From: Juglans regia
Lineage: Eukaryota > Streptophyta > Magnoliopsida > Fagales > Juglandaceae
Assembly: GCF_001411555.2 (NCBI RefSeq)
Contig: NC_049905.1
Coordinates: forward strand, 9,391,053-9,455,052
Length of the DNA: 64,000 nt
Direction: 5' to 3'
Shown: positions 1 through 10,680 of the stretch, piece by piece
Numbering within the stretch: position 1 is the stretch's first letter
Layout of the letters: the number at the start of each line of letters is the position of its first letter
Made by a program: the position numbers and the translations under genes
Notes under the pieces: generated by a model
Databases searched by the model: none
The model's input: only the letters and a program-made list of their open reading frames with translations
What the model was told of the DNA's origin: nothing

Positions 1-960
1 AAGTTGAGTGGGGCATATGGAGTGGGAGTTTTGAAGCACATTAGACGAGGGTGGGGGGTTTTTATTCGCCATACCAAACTGACGTGGGAAGCGGGCTCTA
101 AAATTAAATTTTAGAGTGAGATATGGTGTGGAAATAATGCCCTAAAGGACTTATTTCCTTCAGTTTTTTGGATTACATGTGCTCAAGAAGCTTTAGTAGC
201 GGATCCCCATGGTGTTATCGGGAGATCAAGTCCAATGGAACATCACTTTCAGTAGGGCGGCACAAGATTGAAAAGTTGGCAGCTTTGAGGACTTTTTTAG
301 CCTATTATTTCTACGAAGCTGAGTAGCAACGAGTTGATGTGTTCTGGTGGGTACTGACAGGTAAGTGTACATTCTCGGTTCGATCCTTCTACAGGTCCCT
401 CACACACTTGCCAAACAATCAGTTTCCATGGCGAAGGATTTGGCAAAATAAGGCACCTCCCAAGGTGGCATTTTTTACTTGGACAGTGTCCTTGTGTAAG
501 ATTTTGACAACAAATAACCTGAGGAAGTGAATAGTGATTATACTAGATTGGTGCTGCATGCATAAGAAATCTGGCGAGATAGTGGATCACCTCTTACTAC
601 ATTTTGAAATTGCTAGAGCACTATGGAATGGAGTGTTTGGCTGAGTACAATTAGTTTGGGCAATGCCTACTACAACAGTTGAGTTTTTGGCCAGCTGGAC
701 ACATCTAGGAGGTATTCCATAAATCAAAGTTGTGTAGAAGATGATACATATTTGTATTATGTGGTGCCTATGGCAGGAGCGAAACAACCAGACGTTTGAT
801 GACAAGGAGCGTTCATTAGCGGAACTTAGATCTTTATTTTTTAGAACTATATTCCTATGGGTTATAGCTGTAGACTTTAATGGATTTGATTTTCATGACT
901 TACTTACTTCTATTGCTATGACCTAGATATGTCTTATCTCTTGTATATCATCTTGTGTAT
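1..960 (+). pseudogene. LINE ORF2 C-terminal remnant (non-LTR retrotransposon)
   Basis: This is the decayed tail of a plant LINE reverse-transcriptase polyprotein. Frame 1 opens with HIRRGWGVFIRHTKL and then IWCGNNALKDLFPS, the segment that precedes the zinc-binding domain in plant LINEs. A stop (TAG at 112) sits where a Trp is usual. Positions 339-530 give a zf-RVT-like stretch (FPWRRIWQNKAPPKVAFFTW), and 741-926 give the final MWCLWQERNNQTFDD segment. The pieces lie in different frames and are separated by stops, so it is dead. The 5' part lies outside the window. An AT-rich tail follows near 990-1030, but no target duplication was identified. Confidence 0.8.
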
Positions 961-1010
961 TTGGATCATGTCTATCATTATTAATACAATCGTTTAATTA
1001 TTAAAATATA

Positions 1011-1818
1011 TATATATTTATATATATATATATGATTCTACCAACATTTATGGTTTTTATTTACAAACGTATTGAAATTGAAATAATTTAGTGCAATTCA
1101 ACGAGAGGGAAAATGAAGGGAAGACGACTGAGCTTTAAAACTGACATTTATCATCGTCCAATTAAATATGATCACGTCAATCTTTTCTGACAACAAACAT
1201 CAACAGAAACTCTGCTCAAAAATGAAAGGGAACTAAAAATAATAGGCAGATTTTGTTTTAATCTCAACTTTATCTATTTAATAGGTAGCATAGAAAAGTA
1301 TTTTCTTAAAAAAAAAAAAAAAAAAAAAAAAACCAACAACAACAACAACCCCACTCTTGACCAAACCAGTTATTTGTTGTTCACACAAATTATTCCTTAA
1401 CTTGATTACCATCCAAATTCTATCATAAATAATACAGAAGGCTCCCATAATACAACATGGAAGCCAAATTTCTTAAAATCTAATACAAATACTTAAGCAC
1501 AGTTTAGATAATAAGTTGAAATGAAAATTAAAAGTTGAATAAAATATTATTATAATATTATTTTTTAATATTATTATTGGTTTGGATAATTTCCAATGTT
1601 TATTATATTTTATTTGAAAATTTGAAAAACTTATAATGATGTGATGAGATGAGATGAAACACTTCTTATATTGAAACAGGGCTAGAGAGAATTTTGGTGT
1701 TAAAGTGTGAGTGATTTAGGTGTATTAAACATCAGGTTAGTAGATTTCTATGTCTTCATCGTAGACGTGGACTATTTACATCAGATGTGGACTGTTTAAA
1801 ACGAGTCACTTAAATATT
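1011..1818. other. AT-rich spacer, 3' flank of TNL1
   Basis: No gene seen. From about 1340 the sequence is shared with 42280-42480 and 47700-47890, that is, the 3' flank of other TNL units in this window. It includes a 25-nt A run at 1308-1332. At about 1500-1668 there is an AT-rich MITE-like piece ending in GATGAGATGAGATGAAAC. Confidence 0.6.
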
Positions 1819-1993
1819 GAGTAATGCTAGATACAAATCCCAAATAGACAAGTTTCATACAAGTTTTTTTTGTAAAAAAGTAGATCTCAGTAATAAAAAA
1901 TAGTTGTTTTTACACTTTTTTAAGGTGGGGTTCACTTTTTTATAATGGCTAGTATGTGACTTGTCTATTTGGGACTTGTACAAATCATTTCTC
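1819..1993. mobile_element. Mutator-type MITE, 175 bp
   Basis: The element starts GAGTAATGCTAGATACAAAT and ends with an imperfect reverse complement of about 35 bp (the inner ACTTGTCTATTTGGGACTTG pairs with the left end). It is flanked by a perfect 10-bp direct repeat, CTTAAATATT, at 1809-1818 and 1994-2003. Target duplications of 9-11 bp are typical of Mutator-like elements. It has no coding capacity. Paralogous 3' flanks at 42490 and 47920 lack it and carry a different MITE at nearly the same point. Confidence 0.85.
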
Positions 1994-2003
1994 CTTAAAT
2001 ATT

Positions 2004-2497
2004 AGAATCTCTATGTAATTGCTAAAATTTATTCTTCTATCTTCTACTTCTCGCCAATCATAAAATATCTAGTTTAGAAAGACTTGTTACATTCTGCAAC
2101 TTAAGGAAAAAGTGCCTTAGAACCTAAGCCAGTTTCCATTACAGATCATCGATGGCCAACATTGAATACAATGAATACATGTTGTGAAGTAAATGAATAG
2201 GCAAGATCAATTACAATGAATACAAAAGCTAAGCTTCATTTATTTTTTAACATGGCACGCCTAATAGAAGCTTAATTATATTACACTATACAAAACAAAA
2301 CAAAACAAAACAAAAAGCATTATTCTATTTATTTGAGAGGATTGTAAATATGTCACATCAATAGGTATGACTAAATCTAGGATAAGAACTAGCATTACTC
2401 TATTTATTTGAGAGGATTGTAACCTCGACTTGCTGATGGGATCACTTACATTTGTCATATAGAACCTCGATACCTCATCATCTGTGGTGGTATTACG
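2004..2497. other. 3' flank of TNL1
   Basis: Noncoding and AT-rich. It is shared with 42850-43080 and 48250-49038 (for example the conserved stretch around GCCAGTTTCCATTA near 2128). It contains a short CAAAA tandem near 2290-2313. The TNL1 polyadenylation site presumably lies here; I see no decisive signal. Confidence 0.5.
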
Positions 2498-3280
2498 TTA
2501 AGGGACCTTACCATCTATAGCAACATGGCCTTCAAAGACCCCACCATCTATAGCAGCATCAGCTTCAAAGACCTCATTGTGCGTAGCAACATGTCTTTCA
2601 AAGACCACACCATCTGTAGCAACATCACCTTCAAAGATCTCATCATTTGTACTAATATCATTTTCACAAACCATACTACCAATAGAAAAACCTGATTCAG
2701 AGAACTCATCAACTACAAAAGCAACATCTTCAGATTCCCTATCAGTAACAGAATCAGAACAGATATATTGGATATCACTTGCATTTTTGTCCATTATGTT
2801 TGGGGAATCAACCAAGATATGAACTCCACACTTCTTCACCTCAGCAAATTTCCCTAAATCAAAGGAAAACTTGATTTCGTCTCCACTTGCTAGCTCCATT
2901 ATTTTGAAAGAATTACCAAGGATCACAAACTTGTTTCTTAAAATAGACCATCGGAATAGAAACAAATTATCTGAATAGCTCACATTCAAGTGACCTGGTG
3001 CAGCTGGAAGAATATCCTGTTGATAGCCTTTTGTTTTATTGTGAACTACCATCTTGATTCGAGGCCACTCAATACAATTATCTTCTAACCACCACATATG
3101 GGACCTTTCTGTCATTGTATAAACAGCACAAATATATAATATACGAAAATCACCCCGTAAAAGCGAAGGTACATGAAACGATATGGAAGATCCCATTTCC
3201 TGATTGCTAAACCAATTGGGAATCTCACTAGTAGGGAAGATAATCAAACGGTTACAAGGAGCATAGTTGGTCCGCGTACA
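2498..3280 (-). CDS. TNL1 exon 5: C-JID domain and acidic repeat tail
   Basis: The exon opens with CTRTNYAPC and then LIIFPTSEIPNWFSNQ followed by SSISFHVP, characteristic of the post-LRR/C-JID domain of TNLs, a jelly-roll module that contacts effectors in solved receptors. After about residue 1120 the protein becomes acidic. It ends in four 11-residue repeats of the type DGVVFERHVAT (2516-2647) before DGKVP and the stop. Confidence 0.88.
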   Translation of the reverse strand, partial: CTRTNYAPCNRLIIFPTSEIPNWFSNQEMGSSISFHVPSLLRGDFRILYICAVYTMTERSHMWWLEDNCIEWPRIKMVVHNKTKGYQQDILPAAPGHLNVSYSDNLFLFRWSILRNKFVILGNSFKIMELASGDEIKFSFDLGKFAEVKKCGVHILVDSPNIMDKNASDIQYICSDSVTDRESEDVAFVVDEFSESGFSIGSMVCENDISTNDEIFEGDVATDGVVFERHVATHNEVFEADAAIDGGVFEGHVAIDGKVP

Positions 3281-6200
3281 CTGTATCAAACAAACAAAAA
3301 AAGTTCAGAGAATTGTTGAGAGAGAGAGAGAGATAGAGAGAACGATAGAGAGAGAGAGAGAGAGAGAACGATAGAGAGAGAGAACCTGAAGAACACTCTC
3401 ACTAAAATCATATGACAGATTGTAGCACCCAACCAATTCAACTTGCATGTTAGATTCCAAGTTTAAGCCTTGAATATCAACCAGGTTGTAGCATTCACCA
3501 AGGTAAAGTACAGCTAACTCAGAACTTGAGGAAAATGAGAGTGTTTCCAATGATGAGCAGCCCGATGCAGATAATGTCTCTATTTTTGCAGGGAGTCCCG
3601 AAATCGAGTAAAGAGACTTGTTCTGTTGTAAGTGCAGATATTGTAATTTAGAAAGGCCACTGATGCTATCTGGTAGGATACGAAAATTGTTTTCTGATAA
3701 ATCCAAGCCTTGGAGGGAAGAGAATCCCCCAAGATCAAGGGGAATCTTATCTTCCGACAAATTACAGTCCCTAAGAGCTAGTTTTCCCAAAGTGCCAAAT
3801 CCAGAAATGAAAGCTCGCAGCAAAGTTCTAGGATTCAAACTTCTTGGTGAAAACTGTGATGAGAAACGTGATAGCCAAGATCCTGAGAACTTTTCTTCGC
3901 ATTCATATAAGGATAAGCCTTTCCAATTCATCAAAAAAATCAAGGACGATGGGAGTTGCTTAATGGCAGTTCCTCCTATAAACAGCTCTCTTAAAGCAAT
4001 CAAATTCCCCAAATTCTCTGGTAACTTTTCAAGCTGTAAGCAGCCAGACAAGTTAAGAGTTTTAAGAGATTCTAATTTAGAAATGCCTTTTGGGAGATTC
4101 CTGAGGTTCTTGCATCCTCTCAAATTCAACAAAACAAGCCCTTCAAGATATCTTACAGAGTCATGAAGCTCAATCAAGTTTATGCATCCTTCCAGAACTA
4201 GTATCTCTAGATGTGGGACTTGTGAGAAGCATGGTGATTTGCAAAGATTATTGGAATAGCTGAGATTAAGGACTTTCAACTTGTTGAATACCTGGATTAT
4301 GTATATAACAACTGAGATTTTTGGAATAGCCAAGACTTTTAGTGTGTGTGAACAAAAAGATTTAGTGCTTCCGATTACTAACATCAAAAGAGGAATATAA
4401 GGTACAGTAAAATTCGTTACCCTGTTCTCCTTCCAGACTTCTTTAAAATTACTATGCTGCAAGTCAAGCACAACAAGGTTCTCTAGATGAAAGTTTTGCG
4501 GTAGAATTTTCAATGGGCAGTTATGCCAACATAGCCATCTTAGCTCTTTGGAAAGAAGCTCAAAGCTTCCTGTGAGATGCACATTATTGATCTGGAGCAA
4601 CCTCAAATTGTTCATCTTTGCAAATGCATCGGTTTTCAGATGTATATCTGCAAGTGAGGGTGGATTTAGCACGAGACCCTCCACTACTTCAGATCCCTAG
4701 CAAAGTATGAAGTTAGATTAGCAACATATTCCTCCTCTTTCTAAGGCAAGAACATACTTGAATTGGAGTAGGCCTAGATATTCTCTTCATAACTTAATAG
4801 TCAAACACTTGAGAGATTTAGATATCAATAGAAATGTTTACAATGAATTTGAATAATTTTTAATATTGTAAGATGAGCTTTCAACTAACTCTAGAGAAAT
4901 TTTGGATTAAATGACATATAGTTAAAATATGTTCACACAATGATGCATGGAAGCTGACAAGATAGAACTCTCATGCAAGCCAAGAGATAATTTATATATA
5001 TCAAGTCTCTATATATATGTGCACATGGTTATGCATAAATATAAATGTCTTACCATATATTCACTGTGTAGTACATTTAATGCGTCCTCGTAAAACCACA
5101 ACCTACTACGTCTTCCTGGATCTATAGGTGAACTTTGGCAAACAATCTCCCTTCCTATATCTCGAATCAAATCATGCATCCTCAGCTTACCATGGAGATC
5201 TATTATTACAACAGACCTCTGAACAAGATTATTAATACGAATATCCGGAGAAAAACCACAACCATGGAGAATGTTGGCAACATATTCTATATCCATCCCT
5301 ATAAAGAAGCATGCAATATCAAGGAATATGTCCATTATTTCCTCATGTAATGAATCAATGCTTACTTGAAGTACTTTCTGAATATTATGGTCAGGCATTT
5401 TTTGTAATTTTTCCACTGTGCTTTTCCATTCAATAATGCTTCTTCCCATGAGAAAAGAACCCAAAACTTCAAGAGCTAATGGATGCCCTCCAGTATACTT
5501 CACTACACTAATGGACAGCTCATGATAATCTTCCATTGGATGGGGCATTTTGAAGGCATGCCAGCTAAAAAGTTCAAGAGAGTCTATGCAAGTCAATTCT
5601 TCCACTTTATATTTTTCATAGTTTCCTAATTGCTTTAGCAAATCTTTATCTTTAGTCGTTGCAATGATTCTACTCCCAGCACCAAACCAGCTAGTGTTTC
5701 CGGCTAATGCCTCTAGTTGATCCACGTGATCAATGTCATCAAGAACAAGAAGAACTTTTTTCCTAGCAAGGAGTTTCTTAATCCAATAGATTCCTGCATC
5801 AACATTTTCAAATGGCCAATCTTTGTTTTTCGTGATATCACTAAGAAGATTTTTTTGTAACTTGACTAAACCATTAAACGGTTTTGAAGTTTCTTTAATG
5901 TCTTTGAGAAAACTACTTCCTTCAAATCCATCACTTACTTGGTTATAAACAGCATTTGCTATGACTGTTTTACCTATTCCACTCATCCCATGGATGCTAA
6001 CAATGCGAACATCATTATTTTCCAGATGTAATAAGGCTTTCATCTCCACAACACGAAAATCTATTCCTATCAGGTGTTTGGCCGCATTGAAGTGATTAGG
6101 GTGTAATTGATGCATAATTTTTTTGCTGATCATATCAATGAACTTTCCTTCATACCTGCAGATTACAATTCAAATGGAAAAGAAGACAGTAAGTCATTCT

Positions 6201-7462
6201 AAGCAATTAAGTTATCAAAGTTATTGAGAATATAAATTATATTTATTTCTGTATAAGTTATTGTCATACATCACACATGGCAGACGGACCAAACTCATCA
6301 CTCTTGCTAAGATTTTGCAGCATGTAAAGTTTACAATTGGAGATACAGACACATAAATCGACGCCTATATCTGTGATTCAACAAACAAGTCCTACCTAGT
6401 GAACATAAAGGAAAGGGAGAATTAAAGGAAATAGAATCTCATGGACTTGATGGGGCTTTCTTGTTTTTGTTTGCTTGTTGTTAAGATGAAGAACAAAAAA
6501 TTTCATTAAGATGGTAAAAAATAAAGGGGGTAGATATATGTCTTTGCTTGAATGGTCTCTCCATTATGAAATTGTTGTCAAACAAGTCTTTTGAAGAACC
6601 ATTCCAACATTCCTTTTAGCTCGTGCCCTCATAATTGATAAAAAAGTGTGTGCATGTATATAAATATGTGTATCTATGTATGTATATATGTATGTACATA
6701 CACATATATACGTGCACATACATATATACACAACATACGCGCGCACACATATATAGTACACACACATATGCATATATAAGAATATTTCAGAATTCTTGGA
6801 TTATAAGGTATGTGTCCGTCCAAACAGCACAAACACGACCAAACTAAGCCCAACATGAAGCATGCTGTAATAATTTGAAATTGTTTTTGTAGATGAAAAT
6901 ATAGATTAATTTTGAATGCTTATATGATTTAGATTAAAAAAATAGTATAATACCCGTTGGAAACACTCTCGAGATCCCAGCCGGAACAGTTTGCAGCTTC
7001 AGTTAGAGCTGCTCTCCACCTTTTTACCCTCATCATGTCCTGCTGAAACCGCTCTTCATGCCGCGCAAATGATTCGGCAAAAGTTCCAGTCTGGTTTCGA
7101 ACATCTGAAGGGCTCACATGATAAAATACAGGAAAAAGAGTAAGGCTTTTCGTATTCTTGCAATGCACAATTTCTGCAAGCTCTTCAAGACACCACTTAG
7201 AAGAAGCATAGCCTTGGGAAAGGACAACAATGGAAATCCTTGATCCACGGATCGCATTGAGTAGTTCGGTAGAGATGTTTTCCCCTCTTCGAAGCGCGTC
7301 GTCATCTCGGAAGGTTTTAATTCCGGCTCTCACCAAAGCGGAGTAGAGGTGATCGACGAGACTCTTGCGGGTGTCTTCACCTCTGAAACTCAGGAAGATG
7401 TCATAAGCCTGCTGATCAACAGAACTGCGTTCCAAAGATGATGGATGGGTTGGAGTAACCAT
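2498..7462 (-). CDS. TNL1: TIR-NB-ARC-LRR disease resistance protein, intact
   Basis: This is an intracellular immune receptor. TNLs sense pathogen effectors and signal through TIR NADase activity. Splice junctions read by eye give five coding exons on the minus strand: 7462-6954, 6155-5054, 4696-4421, 4291-3386 and 3280-2498. They sum to 3576 nt, an exact 1192 codons (1191 residues plus stop), with no internal stop or frameshift. Order: TIR (residues about 20-165), NB-ARC (about 195-500), LRR (about 540-930), post-LRR C-JID domain (from about 940), then an acidic 11-residue repeat tail. The start ATG at 7462 begins MVTPTHPSSL, shortly before the TIR. TNL2 (49039-54048) has the same exon plan and the same total length. 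Whether it is expressed cannot be told from sequence. It is not assigned to a named resistance gene. Confidence 0.93.
2516..2647 (-). repeat. 33-bp coding tandem repeat in TNL1 tail (4 copies)
   Basis: Four in-frame 11-residue units: NDEIFEGDVAT, DGVVFERHVAT, HNEVFEADAAI and DGGVFEGHVAI, followed by a partial DGKVP. The units share a central (I/V)FE core. The same array with the same copy number is present in TNL2 at 49057-49188. Confidence 0.9.
3281..3385 (-). repeat. (GA/TC)n microsatellite inside TNL1 intron 4
   Basis: The 105-bp intron between the LRR and C-JID exons is mostly a (TC)n tract on the sense strand, interrupted by short ATCG pieces. It begins a few bases after the splice donor (CAG/GTTCTC). 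The equivalent TNL2 intron is 77 bp and almost pure repeat. Confidence 0.85.
3386..4696 (-). CDS. TNL1 exons 3-4: leucine-rich repeats
   Basis: Exon 3 (4696-4421) begins GSEVVEGLVLNP, the usual start of the LRR after NB-ARC. A 129-bp intron (4420-4292) follows. Exon 4 (4291-3386) carries typical TNL repeats such as LKVLNLSYS, LKTLNLSGC and LQGLDLSENNF. LRRs mediate effector recognition and autoinhibition. Exon lengths are 276 and 906 nt, both whole numbers of codons. The reading frame also happens to stay open through the intron between them, but GT/AG sites and TNL2 conservation support splicing. Confidence 0.87.
5054..6155 (-). CDS. TNL1 exon 2: NB-ARC domain
   Basis: This is the nucleotide-binding switch of the receptor. 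It carries the P-loop GMSGIGKT (residues 226-233, Lys232), kinase-2 VLLVLDDID (Asp309-Asp310), RNBS-B GSRIIATTKD (from about 330), GLPL-type HPLAL (394-398) and MHD (496-498). All key residues for ADP/ATP binding are present. The acceptor is CTGCAG/GTATGAAG and the donor is TATATG/GTAAGA. Length is 1102 nt, identical to the equivalent TNL2 exon. The preceding intron (6156-6953) contains an (AT/GT)-rich microsatellite at about 6640-6780. Confidence 0.92.
6954..7462 (-). CDS. TNL1 exon 1: TIR domain
   Basis: Encodes residues 1-169 plus two bases of codon 170. TIR hallmarks are visible: YDIFLSFRGEDTR (residues 20-32), GIKTFRDD (47-54), and YASSKWCLEEL (85-95). The Glu at position 94 is the conserved catalytic residue of plant TIR NADases. 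The donor reads AACGG/GTATTA. Exon 2 completes the split Gly codon, which supports the junction. Confidence 0.92.
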
Positions 7463-7589
7463 GGAAACGAAGGTGTTTCTTGGGATTGAGATTGATTGGA
7501 CTGGAAAAGAGACAAAACTTGTGAGTTAACAAACGGAATATAGAGAGGTTCTCACTTCTCAGAATCAGAAAAAGAGAGAACGAAGAGCT

Positions 7590-7630
<41 letters not shown>

Positions 7631-8130
7631 TGTCTGCAATCTTTTGATTTTTGAAGCCTTCGTGCGTTTACAATTTCCTAGTGGTGCTCAGTCAATTGCA
7701 ATGCTGAGCGAGGAGGGCATGTTGCATCGATCCTAGCCGTCCATTTTTCGTCAACGAAGTGGCTGCCATGGCAGCTTACCTTCCCCGACAGACACAGCTC
7801 GTTATATAAATTCAAAATAATGCAAATTTGCGTTATCCTTTGTAATTCTGTTTTTCTCGGTTTCACACAGATTCACACCCGTCCAGTGTTTGTCTATACT
7901 CCAAAGTGAATGGATTTTGAAGCCATCTAAATTACTTGCTTTAGGATGCAGATCGAGAAGATTTTCTAATCCACATTCCAAAGCTCTCTTTTTGGGTGGG
8001 TATCCAGAAGGAAGTTCAAGCAATCAAAGCATATCTACCAGCATTCTTTTTGTGCCAGTACGTGCGAACCTCGTTCTCCATCCATATGGAGGGCCTTTTA
8101 GTAGAATAATGACGTTCTTATAACTAGTTT
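7463..8130. promoter_or_regulatory. TNL1 5' leader and promoter region
   Basis: Highly similar to the region upstream of TNL2 (54049-54710); the part after 7899 also recurs after the gap (23444-23668). It contains a (GA)n tract at about 7590-7628, (TC)n in the transcript sense, probably in the 5' leader. Short open frames here are not supported as genes. No TATA box or start site could be fixed. Confidence 0.5.
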
Positions 8131-9439
8131 ACAAAAATCTCAATACATTTAAGAAAAATGATATTTGCTATCTTAGAGTGAAGTGTCAAGCATTTTTTAC
8201 AATAAATTTGGGATTTATATAAAAAATAAAATTATTTTTTAATAATAGACCATATTTTTTTCTTCAAGATACATCTTAAGACTATATTTAGCATACTATA
8301 ACTCTACATTTAAATCAGGATTTGAAAATCATTTATAGAAAATATGATAAATATTTTAGTGACAAAGAGATTTCATAAAAATAAAGTTACACATTGATAT
8401 GATTTGATTTGATACGTCAAATTGTAAAACTATATTTAAATAGATGTAACGTATCATATAAAGCCACATTAATTTATAAATATGTTTATGAATATAACAC
8501 TTCTAAAAAATATATGGAATCCTATCATCTTCCCTTGTCAATGGTCAAGGTTGCGTTAATGTAGTTATCTATCTTAAAGTACACATCCATTTACATAGTC
8601 TCAATAATAAAGTTACGTTTACAATATAACATTTTCAAAGAAAAATCTTCTAGAAAATTAATAAATAAATAGGAATGTCACTTCCAATATACTATAAGAT
8701 ATATCTTATCCATTTACATAAAAATAAATAAATATATTACACATGAGGACAACAAATTACCATTGTCAACTTTATCCATTTTATTAAAAAAAATATTAAT
8801 GAACTCAAACATCTAATCATAATATTATGATTTAATGGATAGAGGATCTACATTCTCAACTAATGAGAAGGGGTATATAGGCCATCAAATCTTGCGATGC
8901 GTATTCGGCGAGTACATGCATCTAATAATAACAATTCAATACAAGCATCCACATATTAAAAAAATAATAATAAGTTGTACAAATATATTGTAAGATATAT
9001 ATTATCATTCACATAAAAATAAATACATATATTATACATGAGGACAATAAATTTTAAACTAATCATTTTTCAAACTAATCATTATAACTTTTTAAAATTT
9101 TCAAAAAATAATCCTAACTTTTTTAAATTTCTAAATAAAAATAATATTAAAAAATTATACTATTACAATATTTTAATTTTATAATTTTTTTTATTTAATT
9201 TTTTTCCCTCCTTTCGCAAAATCTAAAAAAATATTTAATTCAAATTATCTCACTACTATTCACAAATTATCTTACTACTATTTACAAAATTATCATCCCA
9301 TCTTCACTACCCAAACAACCCGAAACATTGTTCTGATGCAGAGAGTATATATGACCTCCACTGTTTCCGGCATTCTCAAATGTCAAAAAACAAAATTTCA
9401 TCATCCTAATGTGAATGTGTCTACATCATGGGAAAAAAG
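8131..9439. other. AT-rich 5' flank of TNL1 with MITE remnant
   Basis: No gene seen. It is shared with 23676-24984 (near identical), 43440-44640 and 54710-56290. At about 9045-9335 lies an AT-rich MITE-like unit ending in repeats of ACTACTATTCACAAATTATC. The flank ends at about 9439, where CACTA sequence begins. Confidence 0.6.
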
Positions 9440-10680
9440 TATGAAGAAGAGGTGCATGATGATTATGAAGATGTTATTGAGGGAGATTCTGAAACAAGTA
9501 TGAAAAATACATCTGAAGATGAAGAATAAAAGTACTAAATATTTTATTCATATAAGTGACTATAAAATATCTTGAATTTTCAACATTTATTCTACATAAT
9601 TTTCTTTGATATAATTAATTATTTTCAAGAATGCTGCCAAAACGACAACAACGAAATGTGCCTCCGCCAAGTCCAAGTCTCGAACCCATTGAGGACTCCC
9701 CACTTGAGGAATCCGCTCCTGAAGATCAAGTTAACACGCAACAGAACAACAGCCAGTCCACACCTACTAGTAAGGAAATATTGTCATTGATAATTAATTA
9801 TATAGTTAATACTTTTGTCTCAATAACTATATAACTATAATTATACTATCTATTATCATGTAGTTGATGCATTTGCACGTCGCGGTCGTGGCTATACACA
9901 TGGCATCTCTCTTGAGAAAAATAGATGGTACGGAAAACTCAAGATTACCATTCCTGATAATTTCACTGGAGGAGTGGATGATAGTGCAGCAGTGCTTTCC
10001 TCTTATATTGGCACAGTAGTTCAATCTTATGCTCCATTTCATGTGCGCTCGTGGCGAGATGTTCCGAATGAGATTAAGGAGCACATTCGAAGTCGTGTGT
10101 TGGTGAGTTTACTTTGAGAGTACATTTTTTTCACCTAGATTAATATATCATATTTTTGACCTGATTCACTTGTTAGGATGAATTCAACCTCGATTTTGGC
10201 CATAGCGAGAATTTGAGAACCGTGAATGAGTTTATGGCTACACTATTCCGACGTCACAAGGGACGATGTCATGAGCACTTCAAAAAGTTTGAGACATTGG
10301 AAGAGGTTGCGTAGTCTCCTTTCCAGCAGATGAAGTTAGATGATTGGAGAAAGTGTTGTGATCTTTTCGCATCTCCAGATTATCAGGTATTTTACATTTA
10401 TATCTTTTAATTATTTACATTCATATTCGTTCTATATATTATATGTATACGTATTACAATTAACATTCTTAATATATTTTGTAATACTTGAGTTCTACAA
10501 ATGCATAGAATAGATCCACTCTGACTGTCCACCATCGTGCCGGTTTAAGGTCATTCCACTGTCTTGCTGAGAAAATGGTAATTAAAAAATTATAGAATTC
10601 ATTTATTTTTCTGATATTCTTTTATTTAAGTACTAAAATTATCTTTTTAAAATTGCTAATGTCGCTTCGTTAGAAACGTG
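9440..10680 (+). pseudogene. CACTA fragment: end of TNP2 plus broken second gene
   Basis: 9440-9529 is the acidic C-terminus of a TNP2-type transposase (stop at 9527-9529). 9631-10680 is the first part of the CACTA second gene (Ptta/En/Spm, Transposase_24-like): PKRQQRNVPPPSPS in exon 1, RSWRDVPNEIKEHIRSR in exon 2, and HKGRCHEHFKKFE in exon 3. A CAG-to-TAG stop at 10312-10314 breaks exon 3. The sequence follows 62290-63520 more closely than 39000-40240. It stops at AAACGTGA, where exon 5 should continue and Copia sequence begins. There are no terminal repeats, so this is an immobile fragment. Confidence 0.8.

Noticed and set aside
6564..6856. Overlapping open frames in TNL1 intron 1 (rich in Tyr, Ile, Cys, His)
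   Set aside because: They arise from an ATGTAT/ACACAT microsatellite inside the intron, appear in several frames and on both strands, and recur in TNL2 intron 1 with different length.
7890..8123. A 77-residue frame repeated upstream of TNL units (also near 23444 and 54472)
   Set aside because: Conservation follows DNA-level duplication of the flank. It overlaps another frame on the opposite strand, and no domain or splice context supports it as a gene.
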